From Spirosoma panaciterrae DSM 21099 (GTDB lineage: Bacteria; Bacteroidota; Bacteroidia; Cytophagales; Spirosomataceae), in NCBI RefSeq assembly GCF_000374025.1, contig NZ_KB893196.1, positions 22,034 to 86,033 of the forward strand: a DNA stretch of 64,000 nt, given 5' to 3'. The position numbers and the translations under genes were made by a program. Below the pieces are notes generated by a model. It made no database searches. It was not told the origin of the DNA and saw nothing but the letters and a program-made list of their open reading frames with translations. Positions 55,434-63,916 of the stretch are shown piece after piece. How positions within the stretch are numbered: position 1 is the stretch's first letter; every line of letters starts with the position of its first letter.

Positions 55434-56234
55434 GTGAAAGAACGTCTGGTCGTTATTCCTACGTATAATGAAATCGAGAATATCGAAGCGATTATTCGGA
55501 AAGTGTTCAGCCTGCCGGAGCCGTTCGATATTCTTATCGTCGATGATGGTTCACCAGACGGCACAGCTCAGTGCGTTCGCGATTTACAGCACGACTTTCC
55601 CAGCACAGGGCCTTCGCATCGGCTTCATCTGCTCGAACGACGTGGAAAGTTAGGGTTAGGAACAGCCTATATTGATGGCTTCAAGTGGGCCTTATCGCGC
55701 GGCTATCGGTATCTGTTTGAAATGGACGCCGATTTTTCGCATAATCCGGATGATTTGGTGCGGTTGTATCATGCCTGTGCCGATGAAAAACCCGACCGGG
55801 CCGATGTAGCCGTTGGTTCGCGTTACATCCGGGGGGTCAATGTCGTAAACTGGCCGATGGGCCGGGTGCTGATGTCGTATTTTGCAGGTGTGTATGTCCG
55901 ATTTATCACGGGCATGTCGGTCATGGACCCAACGGCCGGTTTTGTCTGCTATCGGGCAGAAGTGCTCGAAGTTATCCTGCATAATCCAATCAAATTTGTT
56001 GGATACGCCTTCCAGATCGAAATGAAATTCACCTGCTGGAAATACGGTTTTCGGATTCAGGAAGTGCCCATCATTTTCACCGACCGCACAAAAGGAGTTT
56101 CCAAAATGTCGTCGAAGATTTTCAAGGAAGCGGTGTTCGGCGTATTGCAGATGAAGATCAGCAGTTTTTTCCGGCATTACATCCCCCGCCGGGAATCTGT
56201 AGCCAAAATGGAAGAGTCTGTTGATGCGATCTAG
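55434..56234 (+). CDS. Polyprenol-phosphate glycosyltransferase (DPM1-like, GT2)
   Basis: 266 residues from a GTG start. The GT2 signature is VVIPTYNEIENIEAII...DILIVDDGSPDGTAQ, then LGLGTAYIDGFKWAL, FEMDADFSHNPDDL with the DxD metal site, and GVYVRFITGMSVMDPTAGF. This is typical of polyprenol monophosphomannose synthases, which load a sugar onto a lipid carrier for later use outside the cytoplasm. No C-terminal membrane segments are seen. The inverted repeat at 56269-56298 lies after it. Confidence 0.9.
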   Translation: MKERLVVIPTYNEIENIEAIIRKVFSLPEPFDILIVDDGSPDGTAQCVRDLQHDFPSTGPSHRLHLLERRGKLGLGTAYIDGFKWALSRGYRYLFEMDADFSHNPDDLVRLYHACADEKPDRADVAVGSRYIRGVNVVNWPMGRVLMSYFAGVYVRFITGMSVMDPTAGFVCYRAEVLEVILHNPIKFVGYAFQIEMKFTCWKYGFRIQEVPIIFTDRTKGVSKMSSKIFKEAVFGVLQMKISSFFRHYIPRRESVAKMEESVDAI

Positions 56235-56268
56235 CCTAAGCTGACCGGGCGCCGTTTGGCTTAACCAA

Positions 56269-56298
56269 GTTACCAAACTAATCTTTATCTTTGGTAAC
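56269..56298. promoter_or_regulatory. -7 promoter of the C25 protease gene with overlapping inverted repeat
   Basis: TATCTTTG at 56286-56293 is an exact TAnnTTTG match on the plus strand, 169 bases before the protease ATG. A 9-bp inverted repeat, GTTACCAAA at 56269-56277 and TTTGGTAAC at 56290-56298, overlaps this -7 element, so a repressor site is possible. The leader after it includes AGGCCC/GGGCCT pairing but no recognised riboswitch. Confidence 0.5.
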
Positions 56299-56462
56299 GC
56301 GTCATTATTGATCTACTAAAACCCGATTCAGTAGTGTCGTCATTTGCTCAACGCAACTACCAGAAACCGCTCAGCGCGTGGTTGAGACAGGCCCCCACAC
56401 GGGCCTCTGTTCCGGGCTGCCGATGAGCCGTTTTTGTCCTGGTTAGGCTATCCGTTTTCCTG

Positions 56463-59400
56463 ATGAAACAAGGATTACTTTTCTTAGTATTTACGATTCA
56501 TTGGTTTGCTCTATATGGGCAACGCACATTTGGTTCCGAGTGGATAAACCCCTCGCAGAAATACCTGAAGTTCTCTACCAATCAGACAGGCATCTACCGA
56601 ATCACGTATGATGACCTTAAATCGGCTGATGCCTCTTTCCTTCAAACCAATCCCGCCAGCTGGCAACTCTTTTTCCGAGGGAAAGAAACAGCCATCCGTA
56701 TCGTAGGCCAGCAGGATGGCACGTTCGATGCTCAGGACTATCTGGAATTTTATGGAGAAGGGAACGATGGGAGTCAGGATTCGCTGTTATACCGCCCTCA
56801 AAAGCGATTACATCCTTACCAAACCCTATTTTCCGACAAAACAGCCTATTTTCTGACCAGTTCGCCCGGACAAACCGGCAAGCGCGTAGCCGAACAAAAC
56901 TCCTCAGCTCAGGGCCTTACTGCCGAAAAATTCCACGTTGAAGAAGCCGTTCGGGCTTATACGAGCGATTACACCTTCAACAACCTGAAAGGCATCGAAC
57001 CCGTTCTTCAGCTAAGTTATTTTGAACCGGGCGAAGGCTGGTCGGGCCCATTACTGACAACCGATTCAACTGGTACCGTATCCATGTCCTTACAAAACCG
57101 GGTCAGTACGGTTTCCTGGCCCATCGTATTGGAAGGCATGGTCAATGGACGCGACAATACTGATCATCGAATTACGGTGGATGCCGGAAATGTCGCCCAA
57201 ATAAATCCGTTGTTAATTTCTGGCTTTGCTTCCCAGACATTCCAGACCACAATCAATCCATCAGGACTTCAGAACGAACAAGTTACGCTCCGATTCAAAT
57301 CGCAGAAAATCGATAATACGAATAACTTTTCGATCACCTACGTAAAAGTATCGTACCCACAGGCTACGGATATGGCGGGGCAATCGAACAAAGTTTTTCA
57401 TTTGCCGCCGAACGCTCAATCCACGTCATTACTCGCTATCAAAAACGCACCAGCGGGAGCAATTGCCTACGACATTACGGATAAAGCCAATTGCCGATTT
57501 CTGGTTTTGCAGACAGCATCGGGCCAGCCGCAGGCCGTTGTCACGGGCATGAATCAAAAGCGGGATGTTTATGTATCGAGCCAGTTTCTCAAACCGTTGT
57601 CGATACAGACGGCCCGTTTTTCGACAAATTTTCCGTCATCAGCCACGTATCTTGTTGTTACGCATTCGTCCCTAAAACAGTCGGCCAGTACCTACGCAGC
57701 TTATCGGGCATCCGATGCGGGTGGAAAGCACATCCCTTTTATTGTAGACGCCGACTCACTCTACGACCAGTTTAATTATGGCGAACGAAGTCCGCTGGCT
57801 CTTCGGCGTTTTGCCGATTATATGCTGGCCAACACGGCTGTAAAGAACATGCTGCTGATTGGGAAGGCCTGTAGCTACCCCTATTATGTAAAAACCGCCC
57901 CTGACGACCTGGTTCCAACCATTGGCTACCCAGGCTCCGACATTTTATTAACTGCGGGCCTGGGCGGTTATCCAGTAAATACCCCCGCCATACCAACGGG
58001 TCGGCTGAATGTAACGACGAATGAACAGGTACTGGCCTATCTGGACAAAATAAAACAAGTTGAAAACCCAACCCAGAATGGTCTCTGGCGTAAACACCTC
58101 ATTCATATCAGTGGGGGCAAAACGAAAGATGAAGCCCAGCGGCTCAGCAGTTCACTGGCCGGATTCGGCACTATAGCTACCAATGGGCTATTAGGTGGGC
58201 AGGTTTCCGTCTTCAGCAAGACCACGACAGCCGAGGTCGAAACCATTAATATCTCCCCTTTGGTGAATGACGGCGTTGGTCTGATCACCTTTTTTGGCCA
58301 CTCGGGTCCTAATATAACGGACATGAATTTTGGCTATGCTTCTCCGCCAGACAATGGGTTGCATAACTCGTCTTTTCCGTTCATGATTTTTAACGGTTGC
58401 GGTGCCGGAGAGATTTTTTCGCGTTTCAATACCTTATCCACAGACTGGTTGTTGGCCCCTTCGAAAGGAGCAGCCGTCGTATTAGCGCATTCGTACTGGA
58501 GTTTTGAAGGACCTACCGCCTACTACCTTAACAACCTATATACCTCCCTTTTTACAGACGCCAGCACGCTGGGTATGCCCTTCGGGAAAGTGCAGCAACA
58601 GCTCAATACGACCATCCAGAAGGGAGCTTACGGCCCCTACGACGAATCTATATTACTGGAAATGGTTTTACAGGGCGATCCAGCTGTAAGCTTATACCCA
58701 CTTCCCAACCCCGATTTCTCGATTGATTCAAAAGGTCTCTATATTCAGTCGTCGGTAGTAGGCAGTTCCATCAAAAGTAGTGATTCCATCCAGGTCGTTA
58801 TGCCCCTAGCCAATCTGGGCAAATTCGTAGCCGGTCAGTCCGTTGTTGTATCGGTAAAGAAAACGGCCAGTACCGGAGGAGCCACCACCAATACACTCCG
58901 TTTCAATGCCTTTCGTTATCAGGATACGGTACGATATACCATTGTCAAAGACCCAGGTCTGCAAAAGATTGAGGTAATCATCGACCCAGCGAATCAGATC
59001 ACCGAACTATCGAAAACCAACAACTCGGCAACGCTCACGATCGACTGGTCGCAGGCCGAAAGTGGCAATAGCTATCCCATCAAAGCCCTACCTGACCGCA
59101 TAAATCCTGAGATCAATGTGTTTATTGATGGGGCTATCCGGCAGAACCGATCCGTTGTCGGGTTAAGTCCACGGGTCGATGTATTTATTCTGGACGAGAA
59201 CCCCCTTTCCCGACAGGACACCAGTGCGGTAGATGTTTATTTGCGAAGTTGCGAAACCTGCGCTCCCCAGAAAATACCTGCTCAGCTCCTGTCGGTATCG
59301 GCTGTTTCGGCCAACCAGCTTCAGGTCACCACGCACTTATCGCTCAAAGCAGGCGGCACGTATCAGCTTATCGTATTCGGAAAAGATGCCGCTGGCAACC

Positions 59401-59723
59401 GGATTTCATCCCCTTATCGGCTCGACCTGGTTACGCTTTCGAACGAAGAGACCATCACCGTAAACACCTATCCGAACCCTGCCACCAGCTACGTCAAATT
59501 TGAATTAAATCTGAATGTAAACGATTTGCCCGTCGAATCCAGACTTATTATCTACAACCAGTCTGGTGTTCAGGTATTTAATAGCTTTGTCCCCGTTTCG
59601 ACAGGCAAAAATCTGTTGCTCTGGCAGGGAGTTTCAGCGGGGATCTATCCGTATTCACTGCGTTTGACCTGGAAAGATGGGCGAACTGATGAACGAACCG
59701 GCAAAGTGATCTGGCAGCCTTAA
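56463..59723 (+). CDS. Gingipain-like C25 protease, PorU2-type, with T9SS-like C-terminus
   Basis: 1086 residues. A signal peptide ends at FALYGQ. The N-terminal domain (PSQKYLKFSTNQTGIYRITYDDLKSA) is the one typical of PorU/PorU2 proteins. The C25 protease domain has the catalytic His613 in FFGHSGPN and Cys646 in FNGCGAGEIF. CARDB-like beta domains follow, and the C-terminus has VNTYPNPATSYVKFELNL and a SAGIYPYSLRL segment, a T9SS C-terminal domain. True PorU removes C-terminal signals from T9SS cargo; since no porV lies beside it, the PorU2 subtype is the better name. Whether it acts as a sortase is not shown. Confidence 0.85.
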   Translation: MKQGLLFLVFTIHWFALYGQRTFGSEWINPSQKYLKFSTNQTGIYRITYDDLKSADASFLQTNPASWQLFFRGKETAIRIVGQQDGTFDAQDYLEFYGEGNDGSQDSLLYRPQKRLHPYQTLFSDKTAYFLTSSPGQTGKRVAEQNSSAQGLTAEKFHVEEAVRAYTSDYTFNNLKGIEPVLQLSYFEPGEGWSGPLLTTDSTGTVSMSLQNRVSTVSWPIVLEGMVNGRDNTDHRITVDAGNVAQINPLLISGFASQTFQTTINPSGLQNEQVTLRFKSQKIDNTNNFSITYVKVSYPQATDMAGQSNKVFHLPPNAQSTSLLAIKNAPAGAIAYDITDKANCRFLVLQTASGQPQAVVTGMNQKRDVYVSSQFLKPLSIQTARFSTNFPSSATYLVVTHSSLKQSASTYAAYRASDAGGKHIPFIVDADSLYDQFNYGERSPLALRRFADYMLANTAVKNMLLIGKACSYPYYVKTAPDDLVPTIGYPGSDILLTAGLGGYPVNTPAIPTGRLNVTTNEQVLAYLDKIKQVENPTQNGLWRKHLIHISGGKTKDEAQRLSSSLAGFGTIATNGLLGGQVSVFSKTTTAEVETINISPLVNDGVGLITFFGHSGPNITDMNFGYASPPDNGLHNSSFPFMIFNGCGAGEIFSRFNTLSTDWLLAPSKGAAVVLAHSYWSFEGPTAYYLNNLYTSLFTDASTLGMPFGKVQQQLNTTIQKGAYGPYDESILLEMVLQGDPAVSLYPLPNPDFSIDSKGLYIQSSVVGSSIKSSDSIQVVMPLANLGKFVAGQSVVVSVKKTASTGGATTNTLRFNAFRYQDTVRYTIVKDPGLQKIEVIIDPANQITELSKTNNSATLTIDWSQAESGNSYPIKALPDRINPEINVFIDGAIRQNRSVVGLSPRVDVFILDENPLSRQDTSAVDVYLRSCETCAPQKIPAQLLSVSAVSANQLQVTTHLSLKAGGTYQLIVFGKDAAGNRISSPYRLDLVTLSNEETITVNTYPNPATSYVKFELNLNVNDLPVESRLIIYNQSGVQVFNSFVPVSTGKNLLLWQGVSAGIYPYSLRLTWKDGRTDERTGKVIWQP

Positions 59724-59724
59724 T

Positions 59725-60426
59725 CTACTTCAGTCGATTACTCGCTATCAATGACCATTTTTGTCGGCTACCTGCCGAAATGATGCCTTTACCAATACAA
59801 TCGGGCGAAGACTGACAATAGGCCAGGGATGTATTTTCGCGGTATACCAGGCCAATATTCTGTGCATACACGCGGCTGTATTTTTGCTGATTAATCAGCG
59901 TTGAGTCATTCGTTCCCAGCACCGATACGGTATTGTCGAACGTTTGGCTACCTACTTTAAACGGGCTTCCTGCATTCTGATAGTGCAGCACAGTATCGGG
60001 GTTGGCATTGTAAGTATTCAGGTTCCAGTTTGTAGAAGCCGCAATCGGAAACAGCATCTGCACTTTAGGTACATTGTTGTCCTGGCTAATTACTTCTGAA
60101 AGGTTTTTATATACCGTACGAATCGCGTTGATTTGCCAATCCGATTGCGCTGATGGTTTGATGGATTCCTCGATCTGGTAAAATACCTGACCATTCTGCG
60201 TATAGGAATTACTAATTTTCTGCTGAATCTGATAGGTCCGTGTCGTTGGGGCGCTGGTCAGTGTATACGTCTCCTGAGTTACCTGATAAATCCAGTAATC
60301 ACCTGTTTGAATCGGGAAATACGTCGAATCATCGGGGGTCAGGGATGTATCGGCCGATTGGCATCCAAAGCCAAGGTTGATCAGTACCAGCAGGCTAACT
60401 TGATAGAGGCTACTTTTTAAACACAT
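59725..60426 (-). CDS. Lipoprotein, function unknown
   Basis: 233 residues. The N-terminus LYQVSLLVLINLGFGC gives a lipoprotein signal with lipobox GFGC. The rest is a beta-rich domain with GDYWIYQVTQETYTL, FYQIEESIKP, VLGTNDSTLINQQKYSRVYAQNIGLVYRE, reminiscent of the DUF3108-like or 'FrzB-like' secreted domains, but no family is assigned. The stop codon lies one base from that of the protease gene on the other strand. The start is one base left of the upstream space of the asparagine-synthetase-like gene. Confidence 0.7.
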   Translation of the reverse strand: MCLKSSLYQVSLLVLINLGFGCQSADTSLTPDDSTYFPIQTGDYWIYQVTQETYTLTSAPTTRTYQIQQKISNSYTQNGQVFYQIEESIKPSAQSDWQINAIRTVYKNLSEVISQDNNVPKVQMLFPIAASTNWNLNTYNANPDTVLHYQNAGSPFKVGSQTFDNTVSVLGTNDSTLINQQKYSRVYAQNIGLVYRENTSLAYCQSSPDCIGKGIISAGSRQKWSLIASNRLK

Positions 60427-60564
60427 GTGGCGGCTTTACAAAAAAATGGTCAGATCGCTCAGGCAAGCTGTCGCCCCGTTGTCAATTCTATAAATTGTGC
60501 CCAAGAACGAACCGAAAGCGAAGATACAAAAAGGGCCAGGTTATTACATTTTCAATACGAAACC

Positions 60565-62517
60565 ATGAGCGGCATTGCGGGAATAATTCGATTTGATGGG
60601 CAACCGATTGATCCGGATGATCGATCAAACCTGACCAGGCTACTACACCATCGGGGTCAGCCGGCAAGCCAGATTGTTTCTCAGGGCGAGCTATTTGCCC
60701 TGGGAGGGACGGTTGAGACGAATCGACCCGCTTCCCTTTATGCGGTTTCGGATGCGGATGTATTCGCCAATACCATCCCGGAGAATCCATTCACCTCTGG
60801 CTATTTACAAAAGGGAACAACGGTATTCAATGACTTAAATGCCGATTTTGCCGCCGTACTTTGGGATGAGCGCAATACCCAATTGATCTGTGCCCGAGAC
60901 CCTTTGGGTATTAAGCCACTCTATTATACGCACCAGCCAGGGCGTTTCTTCGCGTTTGCCTCCGAAATTAAAGCCCTCCTGGCCTTGCAGGATGTTCCTA
61001 TAAAATCGAATCGCTATAAATTTAAAGAGTATCTGACCTGGTCTACGGTTTATGTACCATACAGTGCCGAAACGTTCTACGAAACCATTTATAGTGTTCT
61101 GCCAGGCCATTACGTATCCGTAAACCCACGGTCCATCCAGATTCATCCTTACTGGCAGCCTGCGCTGGGTCGTTTTGAGGGACTGGCAACACCGGAAGAC
61201 TACAATTCCCTGTTTCAGCAACATTTCACGACGGCGATCCGGCATCGGATTCAGGGTAAACAACGAATAGGTTCGCATCTTAGTGGCGGGCTAGACTCTT
61301 CATCCGTCAGTTGTGTAGCCCAATCGCTCCTGCTGGCTCAGCAACGTCCAGCATTACACACGTTTTCCATCGATACCAATCAGCCATCGGCCAGTGAACA
61401 GGAGTATGTACAGGCGGTTGTTGACCAGTGGCAACCGAAACATACTACCGTTCGGCCGTTAGCCAATGTACTGGATGCCGTTCTGACCCTACATAAGCTA
61501 TTCGACCGCCCCGAACACTTTATTATCCCTTCCAGCTTTCATTTGAGTGTTTCGGAACAAGCACAACAAATTGGCTGCGATTTACTGCTGACTGGTCATG
61601 ATGGCGACAGTACAGCGCCAAACGGGTTTGATTATCTGGAGGCATTACTGACTGCAAACGACTGGGCAGCACTAGAAGAAGCGTGCCGCCAGATGGTAGC
61701 GGTACAAGGCTCTAATCTGACCTACCTGAGCGCCAACTGGTCGGCCCTAAGTGAGCAGATGAAGTACGAGAAATTTGTTATCTCCGTTATTGGCTCTGAT
61801 CTAAAAAAACGCTTCAGAAATCAATCTGGCCCTTCATTTTTAAAAATGCTTATCCAGCAAAAGCGCTTTTTTGGCCTCTCCTCCAACACGATTCTCTCCT
61901 TTTTGATCAAACGCATCCAGAACCGATTAACCCATCAATCGTTGATAGATGATGCGTTGAATGCCGATTTTAAAAACCAACTGAAAAACCATCATCCCTC
62001 GTTATCGACCCAGAAACTCGTTGCCCAATTAACTACTGAACATCAGGCACCTTTTAATCAAATACTTCACACTACCAATGTCATCTGCAACGAACAGATG
62101 AATCACATCGGAGCTTACTACGGCCATACCTATTCTTTTCCATTTTTTGACAAGTCCGTAATTGAATTGGGATTGGCAACGCCTTTAGCAGTACATTTTA
62201 ATCAGGGACGTGGTCGTGGACTTATTCGAAATGGTTTACGAACCGTATTACCGCAAGCTATTAGATCGAGATATACCAAAGCAAATTTCGTTGAATATGG
62301 CACCTTGTCGGCCCAACAATTATATACATCAGTCCGGGAACGACTTACATTACCCAACCATCCAATCTGGGAAATTGTAGACCAAACGATTTTTGAAAAG
62401 ATTGTTGCCATTGTGTTTAGTTCCAGCTATCCAGCTACTAAAAAAACGCGCTATAATTGGCAACTAAGCCGAATCATTTACCTGGCACTTTGGCTCGATT
62501 CTCTGGATGCTAACTGA
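60565..62517 (+). CDS. Asparagine-synthetase-like lasso cyclase candidate (Cys2 replaced by Ser)
   Basis: 650 residues from the ATG at 60565 (MSGIAGIIRFDG). The N-terminal Ntn glutaminase-like domain has DPLGIKPLYY and FAFASEIKALL, but the catalytic Cys2 of class II amidotransferases is Ser, so it cannot release ammonia from glutamine. The C-terminal ATP-pyrophosphatase domain keeps SGGLDSSS at residues 240-247. Loss of Cys2 with an intact ATP site is the pattern of lasso-peptide C proteins, which activate an Asp or Glu side chain as AMP ester and form the isopeptide ring. The setting (peptide gene, PF14907-type gene) supports this. A plain AsnB is less likely. Confidence 0.8.
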   Translation: MSGIAGIIRFDGQPIDPDDRSNLTRLLHHRGQPASQIVSQGELFALGGTVETNRPASLYAVSDADVFANTIPENPFTSGYLQKGTTVFNDLNADFAAVLWDERNTQLICARDPLGIKPLYYTHQPGRFFAFASEIKALLALQDVPIKSNRYKFKEYLTWSTVYVPYSAETFYETIYSVLPGHYVSVNPRSIQIHPYWQPALGRFEGLATPEDYNSLFQQHFTTAIRHRIQGKQRIGSHLSGGLDSSSVSCVAQSLLLAQQRPALHTFSIDTNQPSASEQEYVQAVVDQWQPKHTTVRPLANVLDAVLTLHKLFDRPEHFIIPSSFHLSVSEQAQQIGCDLLLTGHDGDSTAPNGFDYLEALLTANDWAALEEACRQMVAVQGSNLTYLSANWSALSEQMKYEKFVISVIGSDLKKRFRNQSGPSFLKMLIQQKRFFGLSSNTILSFLIKRIQNRLTHQSLIDDALNADFKNQLKNHHPSLSTQKLVAQLTTEHQAPFNQILHTTNVICNEQMNHIGAYYGHTYSFPFFDKSVIELGLATPLAVHFNQGRGRGLIRNGLRTVLPQAIRSRYTKANFVEYGTLSAQQLYTSVRERLTLPNHPIWEIVDQTIFEKIVAIVFSSSYPATKKTRYNWQLSRIIYLALWLDSLDAN

Positions 62518-63725
62518 GGATCGTTATCGCTATTACGCTCTGCACCTGATGGGTTTGATCGATCAGGGAAAAATCGAAGTATAGATTGAAAGACTCGAAC
62601 AAATACGGTTATAAACCCTAATTCTTTAGGGAAATAGATATATTTCTTTCCAACTTTGAAGAGGCTATACCGGAATAGTCTACTTTTGATAAACGAGCCC
62701 AAAACGTTCAGTTTACCTAAAAAATGGCTCTGTGCTCTAAAAAAGAGAGAAAATTGCTTTACAATTAAATAGCTTTTTTCATCCGTTTGGCTCTCCTTCC
62801 AGCTTTCTGCGTATCTGGAGGCCATCGACCTTACCTTTTCTGATTTAATCAGTGATTCAATTTGTGGAGGCAATACTAAACCCCAAATTGTATGGCACCA
62901 ATATAGCCCCGAAAGAAAAACCTGTTTAAAACCAACCGAATCCAGTTCCTTTAACAGAGTCTCCCAATGTACAGGCTTATTTTTCAATAGAAAATATAAA
63001 TCATTTATATAGTAGATGCGTTGCCAAACGTTGAAAACGCCATGATGCGCGACTAATAAAATAATATTTCGCTCATTTACCAGCGCTGGATTAGAGCGAA
63101 TAAATGATAAATCAAAAAGCTTATAATAAATATTGAACCCTAAAATGTACCAGTGCAAATCTATTTCAAATGCATTACTACCAAAAAAGGGCTTAAATAA
63201 ACTGACTTCGAATAAATCGGAAAGGACTGTTTCTCTTTTGTTTTGCCAATGAACGGCATGCTTTTTATTTAATTGATAGCCATACTGTTGAAAAAGATTT
63301 GTTGTTCGGAATACGTCTTCTTTATAGATTAATAAATCAATATCACCTGTACTACGTAGACTCGTATCTGGATAACAATTTTCAGCCAGATAGATGCCTT
63401 TTAAAGCTATATGATCAATATGGTTTTCGGTTAATAGCTTATCGACAGAATGATAATGATGAAGTTTTAATAAATTATCCGTTGCAGCCTCCCGGCAATC
63501 ATTTTGCAGACTTGTGAGGAAGCGTTTTGGACAACCAGCGCTTTTTTGCAGTGCCTTGTACAGAAAAGGTTTTAGGCGATGGCGGTCTGCTAACTGATAC
63601 AGTAATTCCCAGTCGATTGGATTCTTTTCTAAAAAATGGGTCAGCTCAGCCGTTTTCTCCTGATGTACATACAGTTCACATGCCATAAACAGAACCGTAA
63701 TTTCTGGAGATTGATTAATATGCAT
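62478..63725 (-). CDS. PF14907-type nucleotidyltransferase family protein
   Basis: 415 residues. The N-terminal helical part is followed by HIALKGIYLAENCYPD and the nucleotidyltransferase motif RSTGDIDLLI (Gly127-Asp128-x-Asp130), matching the 'uncharacterised nucleotidyltransferase' family PF14907. From memory, members occur in lasso-peptide clusters such as those with a kinase, where they modify the peptide; a role in tailoring is therefore inferred. It is convergent with the cyclase gene and their 3' ends overlap by 40 bases. A/T content is higher than in the neighbours. A terminator separates it from the peptide gene upstream. Confidence 0.8.
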   Translation of the reverse strand: MHINQSPEITVLFMACELYVHQEKTAELTHFLEKNPIDWELLYQLADRHRLKPFLYKALQKSAGCPKRFLTSLQNDCREAATDNLLKLHHYHSVDKLLTENHIDHIALKGIYLAENCYPDTSLRSTGDIDLLIYKEDVFRTTNLFQQYGYQLNKKHAVHWQNKRETVLSDLFEVSLFKPFFGSNAFEIDLHWYILGFNIYYKLFDLSFIRSNPALVNERNIILLVAHHGVFNVWQRIYYINDLYFLLKNKPVHWETLLKELDSVGFKQVFLSGLYWCHTIWGLVLPPQIESLIKSEKVRSMASRYAESWKESQTDEKSYLIVKQFSLFFRAQSHFLGKLNVLGSFIKSRLFRYSLFKVGKKYIYFPKELGFITVFVRVFQSILRFFPDRSNPSGAERNSDNDPQLASRESSQSAR

Positions 63726-63837
63726 TTGCTATACTTTTTTTAAACTATACAGCTAAACCTAACTGATTTTAATACACTGTTCCCAACCACAAACGATAAT
63801 TGATAGTACGGCAACCGAATATAAGGCTAATCTAGAT

Positions 63838-63890
63838 AAATGAAAAAAGCCTGGTGAGATCGTACGATCAGCACCAGGCTTTTTTCATTT
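63838..63890. terminator. 19-bp perfect hairpin with A6/T6 flanks in the stem
   Basis: AAATGAAAAAAGCCTGGTG (63838-63856) pairs with 63872-63890; the loop holds the self-complementary GATCGTACGATC. It follows the peptide gene at the window edge and would stop most transcripts before the nucleotidyltransferase gene, as is common after RiPP precursor genes. Confidence 0.85.
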
Positions 63891-63916
63891 CGGAGAAGCT
63901 CAGGGAAGCTATAGCC

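Noticed and set aside
56294..56462. Riboswitch in the long leader of the C25 protease gene
   Set aside because: Some pairing (AGGCCC/GGGCCT) but no known aptamer core.
60427..60564. N-terminal extension of the cyclase
   Set aside because: It would add 46 residues without domain character before the MSGIAGI start that begins the Ntn fold.
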